From Streptomyces sp. Y2F8-2 (GTDB lineage Bacteria > Actinomycetota > Actinomycetes > Streptomycetales > Streptomycetaceae): a stretch of DNA of 64,000 bases. Within the stretch, counting starts at the first letter, position 1. Each line of letters starts with the position of its first letter. The DNA is taken from assembly GCF_014905555.1 (NCBI RefSeq), contig NZ_BNGS01000001.1, forward strand, positions 496,001 to 560,000, written 5' to 3'. Of the stretch, positions 8,746 through 16,836 are shown in pieces. The position numbers were made by a program, and so were the translations under genes. The notes under the pieces were generated by a model that worked only from the letters and a program-made list of their open reading frames with translations, made no database searches and was not told the origin of the DNA.

Positions 8746-10392
8746 TTGGCAGACAACGTCACCTCGCTGTTCCGCAGCTCCGCGGCGCACAGCCCCTCGA
8801 TGGCGGCGCTGACACGGGAGAACGACGGAGTCGGCCCGGTGGACTTCTGCATCCCCTGCAACCCGTACTTCCCCACGCCCGCCATGTTCGAGGAGATGGC
8901 GGGCAAGCTGCGTGAGATCCTCACCTACTACCCGAGCGGCGCGGAGACGATCACGGCCGAGCTGTGCGGTCTGCTCCAGCTGCCGCCGCAGTGCGTCGCC
9001 ATGGGCAACGGCTCCACCGAGCTGATCACCTGGATCGACCACCTGCTGGTCCGCGAGTCCCTCGCCGTCCCCGTCCCCACCTTCGGCCGCTGGACCGACC
9101 AGCCCATGGAGACCGGCAAGCGGGTCGACATGTTCCCGCTCCAGGAGTCCAGCGGCTTCTCCCTGGACCTCATCCAGTACGCCGAGTTCATCCGCAAGCG
9201 GGGCACCCGGGTCGCCGTCGTCTGCAACCCGAACAACCCCGACGGCGGCTACCAGTACAAGCACGCCCTGGTGCAGTTCATGGACCAGATGGCCGACCTC
9301 GACCTGGTCGTCGTGGACGAGTCCTTCCTGGAGTTCGCGGACGCCGAGGCCGACCCCAGCGTCGTGCAGGAGGCCATGCTGCGGCCCAACGTCGTCGTGC
9401 TGCGCAGCCTCGGCAAGAACTTCGGCCTGCACGGCATACGCTTCGGCTACCTGGTCGCCAACCCGTCGCTCGCGGGCCGGATCCGCTCCATGCTGCCGAA
9501 GTGGAACCTCAACTCCTTCGCCGAGCACGTGGTGTTCATGTTGAAGGAGCACGGGGCGGAGTACCAGCAGAGCCTGCAGCAGGTGCGCCGCGACCGTCTC
9601 GAGATGGCCAGCCACCTCTCGGCGCTGCCCGGCCTGACGGTCTACCCGTCCCAGGGCAACTTCCTCTTCGTGCGCCTCCCCGTCGGTGCCGAGGGCACCG
9701 TGGTCCGCGACCGGCTGCTCACCGAGCACCGGATCCTGGTCCGCGAGTGCGGCAACAAGATCGGCTCCTCCAGCCGCTTCCTGCGACTCGTGGTGCGCCC
9801 CCAGGTGGACGTGCGTCGCCTGGTGTCCGCCCTGGAGCAGGTGCTCTACGGGTCCAGGAGGGGAGCCGCCGTGCCCGAGCTGAGCCGGGGAACCGGTTAC
9901 AGCTCGGGTACGGCGGCGGTGGACCGCCTGGTCAGCGAGACCAACGGGGCCGGGGTGCGGGGGCTCGCCGCCCGGGCCGTAGGGTCCGGTCCAGGGCTCC
10001 CGGCCGCCGCACCGCTCCCCGCCGCGCAGCCGGCCGTCGGCGGTACGCCGATGCCCGCGGCAGCCCAGGCCGCTCCCCTGCCTCCGGCGCCCTCGCCACT
10101 GCTCACGCCCGCACCCGCACCGGCTCCGGCCCCGCTGCCGACCCCCGCGCCCGCTCCGGTCCCCGCGCCCGCTCCGACGCCGTTCCCGGCGGCCGCCCCG
10201 GTCCCCGCGGCTGCCGCGGCGACCGGCCCCACCCCGCCGGGCGTTCCCGCGCGCGGCGGCCTGACCGCCGCCCAGGTGCGCGGCGTGACCGCGCCCGCCC
10301 CCGGCATCCCCGGCCTGGCACCGGCCCCGGCCACCGGCTGGCCCAGCCCGCCGGCCTGGCCGAACGCGGCGGGGATGGGGCAGGCGGGGTAG
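8746..10392 (+). CDS. PLP-dependent class I/II aminotransferase with long Pro/Ala-rich C-terminal tail
   Basis: A 548-residue protein. TTG 8746 is chosen because GGAGG (8736-8740) lies five bases upstream and upstream codons run into the hairpin. Residues 1-370 form a fold-type I aminotransferase close to histidinol-phosphate aminotransferase and threonine-phosphate decarboxylase. Visible motifs are NPNNPDGG, LVVVDESFLEFAD with the PLP aspartate, SLGKNFGLHGIRFGY with the Schiff-base lysine, and LRLVVRPQ. Residues from about 375 on are low complexity, rich in proline and alanine (repeated PAPAP), with no recognisable domain; normal relatives end near residue 370. The tail looks like an extracellular-style or disordered linker but no signal peptide is visible. 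Substrate unknown. Confidence 0.85.
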   Translation: MADNVTSLFRSSAAHSPSMAALTRENDGVGPVDFCIPCNPYFPTPAMFEEMAGKLREILTYYPSGAETITAELCGLLQLPPQCVAMGNGSTELITWIDHLLVRESLAVPVPTFGRWTDQPMETGKRVDMFPLQESSGFSLDLIQYAEFIRKRGTRVAVVCNPNNPDGGYQYKHALVQFMDQMADLDLVVVDESFLEFADAEADPSVVQEAMLRPNVVVLRSLGKNFGLHGIRFGYLVANPSLAGRIRSMLPKWNLNSFAEHVVFMLKEHGAEYQQSLQQVRRDRLEMASHLSALPGLTVYPSQGNFLFVRLPVGAEGTVVRDRLLTEHRILVRECGNKIGSSSRFLRLVVRPQVDVRRLVSALEQVLYGSRRGAAVPELSRGTGYSSGTAAVDRLVSETNGAGVRGLAARAVGSGPGLPAAAPLPAAQPAVGGTPMPAAAQAAPLPPAPSPLLTPAPAPAPAPLPTPAPAPVPAPAPTPFPAAAPVPAAAAATGPTPPGVPARGGLTAAQVRGVTAPAPGIPGLAPAPATGWPSPPAWPNAAGMGQAG

Positions 10393-10784
10393 GACCGCGG
10401 CGCAGGTGCCGTCCGGGTGATACAAAAGCCACCGAGTTATTCCTTGATGTCCGATTTACTCCTATAAATACCAAGGAATCACCAAGCAACTGTTTCGCCC
10501 GTTGAATAACCGCACCCAAAATGCCGCTCGGCCCCGAGTGACGCAATTCACTTACGATGCACCTTAGTGCTTTTACCCGGTCCTTAACTCCCCGACTTTG
10601 CGGACATGCCCCAATCCGAGGCACGGGCGACAACTAGCCCGCTTAGTAAAAACGGGAATTGTCGAGTTATTCCCAGCGGCTAAGAATGTTCCCGCCGCAG
10701 CGCACCGCAAACGAAATGCGGTGCTGTTTGTCGAGGGGAACCGGCAACTGCGGGCAATGCAATCCCCGGACCAAGGACCGCACC
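10393..10784 (+). promoter_or_regulatory. Long AT-richer leader of the LysM-transglycosylase gene, possible riboswitch
   Basis: This 392-bp gap holds no convincing gene and is clearly less GC-rich than its surroundings. Close to the gene is a perfect hairpin, GCACCGCA at 10702-10709 with TGCGGTGC at 10717-10724 and a purine-rich loop. It is followed by GAGGGGAACCGG, which resembles a conserved block of c-di-AMP (ydaO/yuaA) riboswitches. Such switches are known before cell-wall hydrolase genes in streptomycetes. The similarity is short, so this is only a candidate. Confidence 0.35.
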
Positions 10785-11507
10785 ATGCCCAAACACGCCT
10801 TCAACCGCTCGCGCCGGGCCCGCCGGTTCTCCACCGGCGGCGCCGTCACCGCTTGCTCTTTCGCCCTGGCCTGCACGGCCGTGCTCGGGGCGGCCCAGGC
10901 CGCCAACGCCGCTCCGGCCGCTTCGGCAGCCGTCGCGGGAACTCCGGCCGCGTCCACCGCTACGACCACATACGTCGTCCGGCTCGGCGACCACCTGGCT
11001 TCCATCGCACGGGCCCACAATGTGCCGGGCGGCTGGCAGGCCATCGCAGCGGCCAACAAGCTTTCCAGCCCCTACATCATCCGGCCGGGTCAGGTCTTGA
11101 TTCTTCCCACCGGTTCTTCCTCGATCAAGAAAACCGTGTCCGCCGCGGCCACGAAAACCGCGCCGGCTTCCAGCGGCGTGATCTACGCCAACAATCTGGA
11201 CGGCTGGATCAAGCACTCGCTGGCGGTCATGAAGCAGCACGGTATTCCGGGTTCCTACAACGGCATTTACCGCAATGTCATGCGCGAGTCCTCCGGCAAC
11301 CCGAAGGCCATCAACCTCTGGGACTCCAACGCCGCGAAGGGCATCCCGTCCAAGGGCCTCCTCCAGGTCATCGACCCGACCTTCCGCGCCTACCACGTGC
11401 CGGGAACCTCGTGGAACATCTACGACCCGGTCGCCAACATCACCGCCGCGTGCAACTACGCCTACCACCGCTACGGCTCGATCGACAACGTCAACGGCCC
11501 CTACTGA
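10785..11507 (+). CDS. Secreted LysM-domain lytic transglycosylase-like protein
   Basis: A 240-residue protein starting at ATG 10785, 7 bp after AAGGA. It has a basic N-terminus and hydrophobic signal peptide with an alanine-rich cleavage region around residues 38-44. A LysM peptidoglycan-binding domain follows (TYVVRLGDHLASIARAH to PGQVLILP, residues about 66-110). The C-terminal domain is a compact SLT-type lysozyme fold with the likely catalytic Glu in MRESSGNP, then GLLQVIDPTFRAYH and the NITAACNYAYHRYGS helix. It should cleave or remodel peptidoglycan outside the cell, for example during spore germination or hyphal growth. A long structured leader precedes it. Confidence 0.88.
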   Translation: MPKHAFNRSRRARRFSTGGAVTACSFALACTAVLGAAQAANAAPAASAAVAGTPAASTATTTYVVRLGDHLASIARAHNVPGGWQAIAAANKLSSPYIIRPGQVLILPTGSSSIKKTVSAAATKTAPASSGVIYANNLDGWIKHSLAVMKQHGIPGSYNGIYRNVMRESSGNPKAINLWDSNAAKGIPSKGLLQVIDPTFRAYHVPGTSWNIYDPVANITAACNYAYHRYGSIDNVNGPY

Positions 11508-11525
11508 CGGGCCTGATCCGCGACT

Positions 11526-11557
11526 CGGGGTGGTGGCGCAGGGCAGCCACCACCCCG
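11526..11557 (+). terminator. Hairpin terminator after the transglycosylase gene
   Basis: CGGGGTGGTGGC (11526-11537) and its exact reverse complement (11546-11557) enclose an 8-nt loop, 18 bases after the stop codon. No U-run is present, as is common in high-GC actinobacteria. The remaining bases up to 11706 show no gene. Confidence 0.65.
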
Positions 11558-11706
11558 TCCGTGCCCAACGGCCGGAAAACGCCCGGTGTCCCGGGATGAC
11601 ATGCCAGTGAATTCACCATAGAAGACGACCTTTCCCCCTCCCCATCAGCCGCCCGCTCCGGCCACCATGACCTCCCCATCCACCTTGTGACGTCTGGGAG
11701 TCGGCC

Positions 11707-13290
11707 GTGAACGGCTTTCCCTGGGACACCGCCCTGGCCGTCGTCGGTCTGGCCGTCTCCGGTGCCGCGGCTCTGTGGGAGTTCGTCGTCGGCAGCCGGA
11801 AGCTCCTCGGCTACCGCGTGCAGATGGACACGACCGCCCAGGACGCGGCCGCCGCGCCGTACGCGGGAGTGCTGCGGCAGATGCAGCACAACGGCACGTC
11901 CCTGCACGACCCGTCGTTCGTCCTGCTGCGCATCGAGAACAGCGGCCGGGCCCCCATCGTGGAGGACGACTACCTGGCGCCCGACGGCGCCCGGGCCGGC
12001 ATCCAGGTCACGTTCCGGGGCCGCCGGGTCGTCGGCATGGTCGTCACCGAACTCAGCCGCAGCGAGCTGCGCAGCTTCTTCGTCCCCTCCGGCAACGGCC
12101 AGGGCACCCCTCAGCCGGTGCCGGGCCTCGGGGTCAGCGACGGGCTCATCGAACTGCCCAAGGTGAAGCTGAACCGCCGCGACCACTACAAGGTGCTGGC
12201 GGTGCTGGAACGCGAGGCGGGCTTCACCGAGCAGACGTTCCCCGACCCGGAGGTGGTCGGCGGCATCGTGGGCGGGGTCCGCCGCGGCAGGATGCGAAGG
12301 ACCGAGTACTACCCGTTCGCCGCCAAGCCGGTCCGGGTGCTGCTCGTCCTCCTGGTCCTGGTGCTCATCGGGCAGTCCCTGTTCATGCTCCTGCGCAGCG
12401 ACCCGAAGCCCGCGCCGCTGGACTGCGCCAAGGGCACGCTCACCCTGTCCGGCTCCACCGCGTTCGCGCCGGTTCTGCGGGAGGCCGCGCGGCAGTACGA
12501 GAAGACGTGCCCCGACGCGCGCATCCCGCTCTCGAACGACACTTTCAAGGGCAGCGTCCCCGGGCTCAACGCCCTGGAGGCGGCAGGGAAACAGGACAAG
12601 CCGAAGGGCGGCAAGGGCCTCGGCGACCGTCTGGCGTTCAGCGACGGCCCCAAGAGCGGGACCGGCCACCCGCAACTGCTCCCCCGCCCTGTGGCCCTCT
12701 CCCTCTTCACGCTGGTCGTCAACCCGGACGCGGGCGTGAAGGACCTGCCGCTGAAGCAGATCAGGGAGATCTACGCCGGCAGGATAACCAACTGGAAGCA
12801 GGTCAACGGCAACGACGTGCCCATCCACCTCGTGAGCCGCTACCCCGGTTCCGGCACCCGCATCACCCTCGAACTCCGCGTCCTCGGCAACCAGCGACTG
12901 CCGGGCGTCACGGCGAGCGACTGCGTCGCCATGGACACCGCCGAGCCGGGCCGCTGCGAGGTCGGCGACACCCAGACCCTCCTGGACACCGTGGCCTCGA
13001 CCCCGGGCGCCCTGGGCCACAGCGAGGTCGGAGCGGCCACGGCCCACGCCGGCATCCAGCCCGTCCGCATCGACGGCTACCCGGCCACGCTGGAGGGCGT
13101 CGACGGCGGCGCCTACCCGTACTGGCAGACCGAGTACGCCTACACCTACGGCGAACCACCCGCCGACTCCCTCGCCGCAGGCTTCCTGCGCTATCTCTCC
13201 GACGAGGTCGGCAAGGACGTCATCCGCTCCCACGGCGACCGCCCCTGCGCGGAACTGGCCAAACCGCTGCTGTGCCGTCCGAGTGGGTAG
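11707..13290 (+). CDS. Membrane-tethered PstS-like substrate-binding protein
   Basis: A 527-residue protein starting at GTG 11707. A first hydrophobic segment (LAVVGLAVSGAAALWEFVVG) lies at residues 6-26. A soluble region of about 180 residues follows, then a second transmembrane helix (VRVLLVLLVLVLIGQSLFML, about residues 209-230). The C-terminal part is a phosphate-binding-protein-like domain: LTLSGSTAFAPVLREAA, LSLFTLVVNP, LKQIREIYAGRITNW, SRYPGSGTR and LGHSEVGAA. The binding domain should face outside. Standard PstS proteins are free lipoproteins, so the two-helix anchor and extra N-terminal domain are unusual. No pstABC partners are nearby, so a sensor or scavenging role is possible. Ligand unproven. 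Confidence 0.75.
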   Translation: MNGFPWDTALAVVGLAVSGAAALWEFVVGSRKLLGYRVQMDTTAQDAAAAPYAGVLRQMQHNGTSLHDPSFVLLRIENSGRAPIVEDDYLAPDGARAGIQVTFRGRRVVGMVVTELSRSELRSFFVPSGNGQGTPQPVPGLGVSDGLIELPKVKLNRRDHYKVLAVLEREAGFTEQTFPDPEVVGGIVGGVRRGRMRRTEYYPFAAKPVRVLLVLLVLVLIGQSLFMLLRSDPKPAPLDCAKGTLTLSGSTAFAPVLREAARQYEKTCPDARIPLSNDTFKGSVPGLNALEAAGKQDKPKGGKGLGDRLAFSDGPKSGTGHPQLLPRPVALSLFTLVVNPDAGVKDLPLKQIREIYAGRITNWKQVNGNDVPIHLVSRYPGSGTRITLELRVLGNQRLPGVTASDCVAMDTAEPGRCEVGDTQTLLDTVASTPGALGHSEVGAATAHAGIQPVRIDGYPATLEGVDGGAYPYWQTEYAYTYGEPPADSLAAGFLRYLSDEVGKDVIRSHGDRPCAELAKPLLCRPSG

Positions 13291-13309
13291 CCCGCCTCGG
13301 TGCCGAGTC

Positions 13310-13768
13310 TCACGGGTTCTCCCACGACGCCGGTTCCGCGGCCAGGCGGCGGACCGGTTCCGGGAGGGTGTCCGTCGCGATGTCGGCGAGCGTGACGCCC
13401 TCGAGGATCTTGCGTACGTTCGCCCGCAGGGCGATCCACAGGGGCAGGAGCGGCTGCGCCGAGCCGGTGTAGGTGAGGCCCGTGGGCCGCTCCCCCCGTA
13501 CCGACACGATCGGACCGTCCACCGCGCGGATGACGTCCGCCACGGTGATCGCGGACGGCTCCCGGGCCAGCGCGTAGCCTCCGGTGCCGCCGCGTCGGCT
13601 GGTGACCAGGCCCGCGCGGCGCAGATCGCCCAGGATGCCCTCCAGGAACTTGTGCGGAATGCCCTGCGCGGCCGCGACCGTCTCCGCCTTCACCGGTGCC
13701 GTGTCCTCGCGCACGGTCAGCTCCAGCGCCGCCCGTACCGCGTAATCCGCCCGTGCCGAGATCCTCAT
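13310..13768 (-). CDS. Rrf2-family transcriptional regulator without cluster cysteines
   Basis: A 152-residue protein beginning MRISARADYAVRAALEL, the usual Rrf2 N-terminus; this start (ATG at 13768) removes a long unlikely extension. A winged helix-turn-helix occupies residues 1-80 (IPHKFLEGILGDLRRAGLV, RRGGTGGYALARE). The protein contains no cysteine at all, so it cannot bind the Fe-S cluster used by IscR, NsrR or RsrR; it belongs to the cluster-less members with another or no ligand. It is divergent from the beta-galactosidase gene across about 45 bp that carries an inverted repeat, and probably regulates itself and perhaps that gene. Confidence 0.85.
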   Translation of the reverse strand: MRISARADYAVRAALELTVREDTAPVKAETVAAAQGIPHKFLEGILGDLRRAGLVTSRRGGTGGYALAREPSAITVADVIRAVDGPIVSVRGERPTGLTYTGSAQPLLPLWIALRANVRKILEGVTLADIATDTLPEPVRRLAAEPASWENP

Positions 13769-13774
13769 GCGGCC

Positions 13775-13801
13775 ATTGTCATGCCTGCCACGGGTGACAA
13801 T
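13775..13801. promoter_or_regulatory. Inverted repeat ATTGTCA-N13-TGACAAT, candidate Rrf2 operator
   Basis: Perfect 7-bp arms at 13775-13781 and 13795-13801 lie in the short divergent spacer between the Rrf2 gene (start 13768) and the beta-galactosidase gene (start near 13814). An arm spacing of about two helical turns fits a dimeric winged-helix repressor. The assignment to the Rrf2 protein rests only on position. Confidence 0.5.
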
Positions 13802-13813
13802 CCTCGCGTGGCG

Positions 13814-16804
13814 ATGAGCAGACGTACATTCCATATGATCACCGGCACCGCCGCGCTCGGTCTGGCGCTCGGCGGCAGCGGTGAGGTGCGGGCCGCCGTG
13901 AGCGCCCCGACCGGTCCGCCCCCGGATCCTCGGCGGGCGGACGGACGGGCGCACACCGTCGGCTTCGACCGGTACTCGATGCTCGTCGACGGCCGGAGGG
14001 TCGTGCTGTGGTCGGGCGAGATGCACCCGTTCCGGCTGCCGAGCCCGTCACTGTGGCGGGACGTGCTGCAGAAGATGCGCGCCCACGGGTACAACACCGT
14101 CAGCGTCTATGTGGCGTGGAACTTCCACTCCTCCGCCCCCGGCCACCATGACTTCACGGGCGTCCGCGACCTGGACCTGTTCCTGCGCACCGCCGCCGAA
14201 ACCGGTCTGTACGTGATCCTGCGCCCGGGCCCCTACATCAACGCCGAGGTCGACGCGGGCGGCTTCCCCGGCTGGCTGACGGCGACGCCGGGCACGGCCC
14301 GCACCTCCGATCCGACGTATCTGGGTCACGTCGACGAGTGGCTGACGGCCGTCAACCGGATCGCCGTACGGCACCTGTACACGCGCGGCGGCGGCACGAT
14401 CGTCCTCTACCAGCTCGAGAACGAGTACGCGAACCACGTCACCGAGGCCGCCGGCCGCGACTACATGGCCCACCTGTACGCCAAGGTCCGCGCCGACGGC
14501 ATCGATGTGCCGCTCTTCCACAACGACAAGGGCCGCAACGGCTACTGGGCGCCCGGCACCTTCGACACCGGCGGGGAGCGGGGGCGCTGGCTGTACGGCT
14601 TCGACGGGTATCCGTCCCCGTTCCGCCCGCCGCCGGACTGGGGGTACTTCGGGCCGGGCGGGACCAAGGGCGGGTCCACCGCGAGTCCCGGCACGCCGGG
14701 CTTCCTGGCCGAGTTCGGGGGCGGCTGGTTCGACCCGTGGGGCGGGGCCGAGTTCGGCGGGAAGGGGTACGCGGAGTCGCGCCGCACCCGGGACGCGGCG
14801 TACGAGCGGCGCTTCTACCTGACCAACCTCGCCAACGGCATCAGGATCCACAACGTGTACATGACGTTCGGCGGCACGTCGTGGGGGTGGCTGCCCGCGC
14901 CGGTCGTCTACACGTCGTACGACTACGGCGCCGCCCTCGACGAGGCCAGGCAGCCGACCGCCAAGCTGGTCCCGATGCACCAGATCGGGCATCTGCTGCA
15001 CACCGTGCCGGACCTGGCCGAGCTGGACCGGGCGGAGGACGTCGACGTCGGCGGCGGCTCGGAGCTCAGGGCGTATCACCTGGTCAATCCGGGCACCGGC
15101 GCGCACGTGTACGTGCTGCGCAACGACGCCTCCGGTGAGGCCGAGGCCGCCGTCCCCGTCGCCGGGACCACCGTCCGGGTGCGCGTGCCTGGCCTCGACG
15201 CCCGGCTGCTGGCCGCCGGGATCTCGCTCGGGCGGCGGACGCTGCGGTACTCCTCCGCGCAGCCCATGCTGCGGCTGGCCGTCGGGCGGCAGGACGTCGC
15301 CGTGTTCACGGGCCGTTCGGGCGAGGCGACGACGACCGTCCTGGAGTGCGCGCGCGAGCCGAGGGTCACCGTGCTGGAGGGGGACGCGGCGCACAATTAC
15401 GCACGGGGCGCCCTGCGCCTGGACGTGCGGCTCGACGGGCTCGTCCGGGTGCTGGTGGAGGGCGGAGGCGTGGCGCGTCCGCTGCTGCTCCTCCTCGCGG
15501 ACGACGAGACGTCCGTACGGCTATGGCCCCACCACACACCGTCGGGGCCGTTCCTGGTGCACGGGCCCGCCCTGCTGCGCACCGCCGAGCGTCGCGGCAC
15601 CACCGCACAGCTCACCGGCGACACGGTCGACGACGCCGATCTGGAGGTGTGGGCGCCGCCCGGAGTGACCGAGGTCTTCTGGAACGGTGCTCCCGTGCCC
15701 GCGCGCGGCACCCCGTCCGGCAGTGTGCGCGCCACCCGGCGGCTGCCGGGCGCGGCACCGGTCCGGCTGCCCGCGCTGACCGGGTGGCGCCGGAGGGCGG
15801 AGAACCCCGAGGCCGCCGTTGGCTTCGACGACTCGGCGTGGCGGACGGCCGACCGGACGACGTCGTACGCCACGACTCCTGTGCCGGCCGGACAGCCCGT
15901 CCTCTTCGCCGACGACTACGGCTTCCACTACGGGGACGTCTGGTACCGGGGCCGTTTCGAGGGAGCGGCGGGCGCCGAGTCCGTGTCGCTGGCGTACGTG
16001 TCCGGCACACAGGGGTTGCTGATGGCGTGGCTGGACGGGAAGCCGCTGGGCACCCACCGGATGCCCGTGCCGGACGCCAGGACGGTGCGGCGGGGGACGT
16101 GGTCGGCCACGGCGACGTTCCCCATCGCGCCGGGTGAGGGACCGCACGTGCTGTCGGTGCTGGTCCGGCGCATGCAGCACGACGAGGACGGCGGGGCGAA
16201 CGACAGCCACAAGGCGGGCCGGGGCCTGGTCTCCGTCGCCTTCGACGGGGCGTCGCCCGCGGTGCGCTGGCGGATCCAGGGCGAGGCCGCCCCGGACCCG
16301 GTGCGCGGCCCGCTGAACAACGGCGGGCTGTACGGGGAGCGGCACGGCTGGCATCTGCCCGGGTTCCCGGACGGCGACTGGGAGGCGGTCCCGCTTCCGC
16401 GTGCCGAGCGGGGGCAGGGTGTGGTCTGGTACCGGACGCGGTTCCGGTTGGCCGTCGCTCCCGGCACGGACGCGTCCATCGGGCTCACCCTGACGGACGA
16501 TCCGGCGCGTGCCTACCGGGCGCAGATCTTCCTCAACGGCTGGAACATGGGCCAGTACATCAACGACGTGGGCCCCCAGCACACCTTCGTCCTGCCCAAC
16601 GGCGTGCTCGACACCCGGGGCCCGAACACGCTCGCGCTGGCGGTCCTCGCCGACGGGACCACCCCGTCGGGGCCGGGCACCGCCGAACTGACGCTGCTGG
16701 GACGGACGGCCGGGGGAGTCCCGGTGACGCTGGTGGACTCCCCCGGCTTTGCGACCCGGAAAGACCGTTCACTCCGGGCACAGTCCAGGGCCTCCACCCG
16801 GTGA
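13814..16804 (+). CDS. Tat-exported glycoside hydrolase family 35 beta-galactosidase
   Basis: About 996 residues from ATG 13814 (GTG 13808 and ATG 13781 are alternatives in frame). The N-terminus MSRRTFHMITGTAALGLALG is a twin-arginine signal, so export of the folded enzyme is expected. The GH35 barrel follows: LWSGEMHPFRLPSPSLW, YNTVSVYVAWNFHSS, LRPGPYINAEVDAGGFPGWL, acid/base Glu in LYQLENEYAN (about residue 202) and nucleophile Glu in FLAEFGGGWFDPWGG (about residue 300). Beta-sandwich domains typical of large GH35 enzymes make up the C-terminal half. It should release galactose from external beta-galactosides, which the nearby importer could take up. A hairpin overlaps the stop codon. Confidence 0.9.
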   Translation: MSRRTFHMITGTAALGLALGGSGEVRAAVSAPTGPPPDPRRADGRAHTVGFDRYSMLVDGRRVVLWSGEMHPFRLPSPSLWRDVLQKMRAHGYNTVSVYVAWNFHSSAPGHHDFTGVRDLDLFLRTAAETGLYVILRPGPYINAEVDAGGFPGWLTATPGTARTSDPTYLGHVDEWLTAVNRIAVRHLYTRGGGTIVLYQLENEYANHVTEAAGRDYMAHLYAKVRADGIDVPLFHNDKGRNGYWAPGTFDTGGERGRWLYGFDGYPSPFRPPPDWGYFGPGGTKGGSTASPGTPGFLAEFGGGWFDPWGGAEFGGKGYAESRRTRDAAYERRFYLTNLANGIRIHNVYMTFGGTSWGWLPAPVVYTSYDYGAALDEARQPTAKLVPMHQIGHLLHTVPDLAELDRAEDVDVGGGSELRAYHLVNPGTGAHVYVLRNDASGEAEAAVPVAGTTVRVRVPGLDARLLAAGISLGRRTLRYSSAQPMLRLAVGRQDVAVFTGRSGEATTTVLECAREPRVTVLEGDAAHNYARGALRLDVRLDGLVRVLVEGGGVARPLLLLLADDETSVRLWPHHTPSGPFLVHGPALLRTAERRGTTAQLTGDTVDDADLEVWAPPGVTEVFWNGAPVPARGTPSGSVRATRRLPGAAPVRLPALTGWRRRAENPEAAVGFDDSAWRTADRTTSYATTPVPAGQPVLFADDYGFHYGDVWYRGRFEGAAGAESVSLAYVSGTQGLLMAWLDGKPLGTHRMPVPDARTVRRGTWSATATFPIAPGEGPHVLSVLVRRMQHDEDGGANDSHKAGRGLVSVAFDGASPAVRWRIQGEAAPDPVRGPLNNGGLYGERHGWHLPGFPDGDWEAVPLPRAERGQGVVWYRTRFRLAVAPGTDASIGLTLTDDPARAYRAQIFLNGWNMGQYINDVGPQHTFVLPNGVLDTRGPNTLALAVLADGTTPSGPGTAELTLLGRTAGGVPVTLVDSPGFATRKDRSLRAQSRASTR

Positions 16805-16823
16805 TGACCGGGCGGAGGCCCTG
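16786..16823. terminator. Bidirectional terminator between converging genes
   Basis: CAGGGCCTCC-A-CCCGG pairs with CCGGG-C-GGAGGCCCTG around a TGATGA loop, with one mismatch. It contains the stop codon of the beta-galactosidase gene and lies 14 bases before the end of the converging lactonase gene, so it can serve both. Confidence 0.7.
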
Positions 16824-16836
16824 AGCGGACGAGGGG

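Noticed and set aside
10393-10784. Firm annotation of a c-di-AMP riboswitch
   Set aside because: Only one short block resembles the consensus; without covariance analysis the claim would be too strong.
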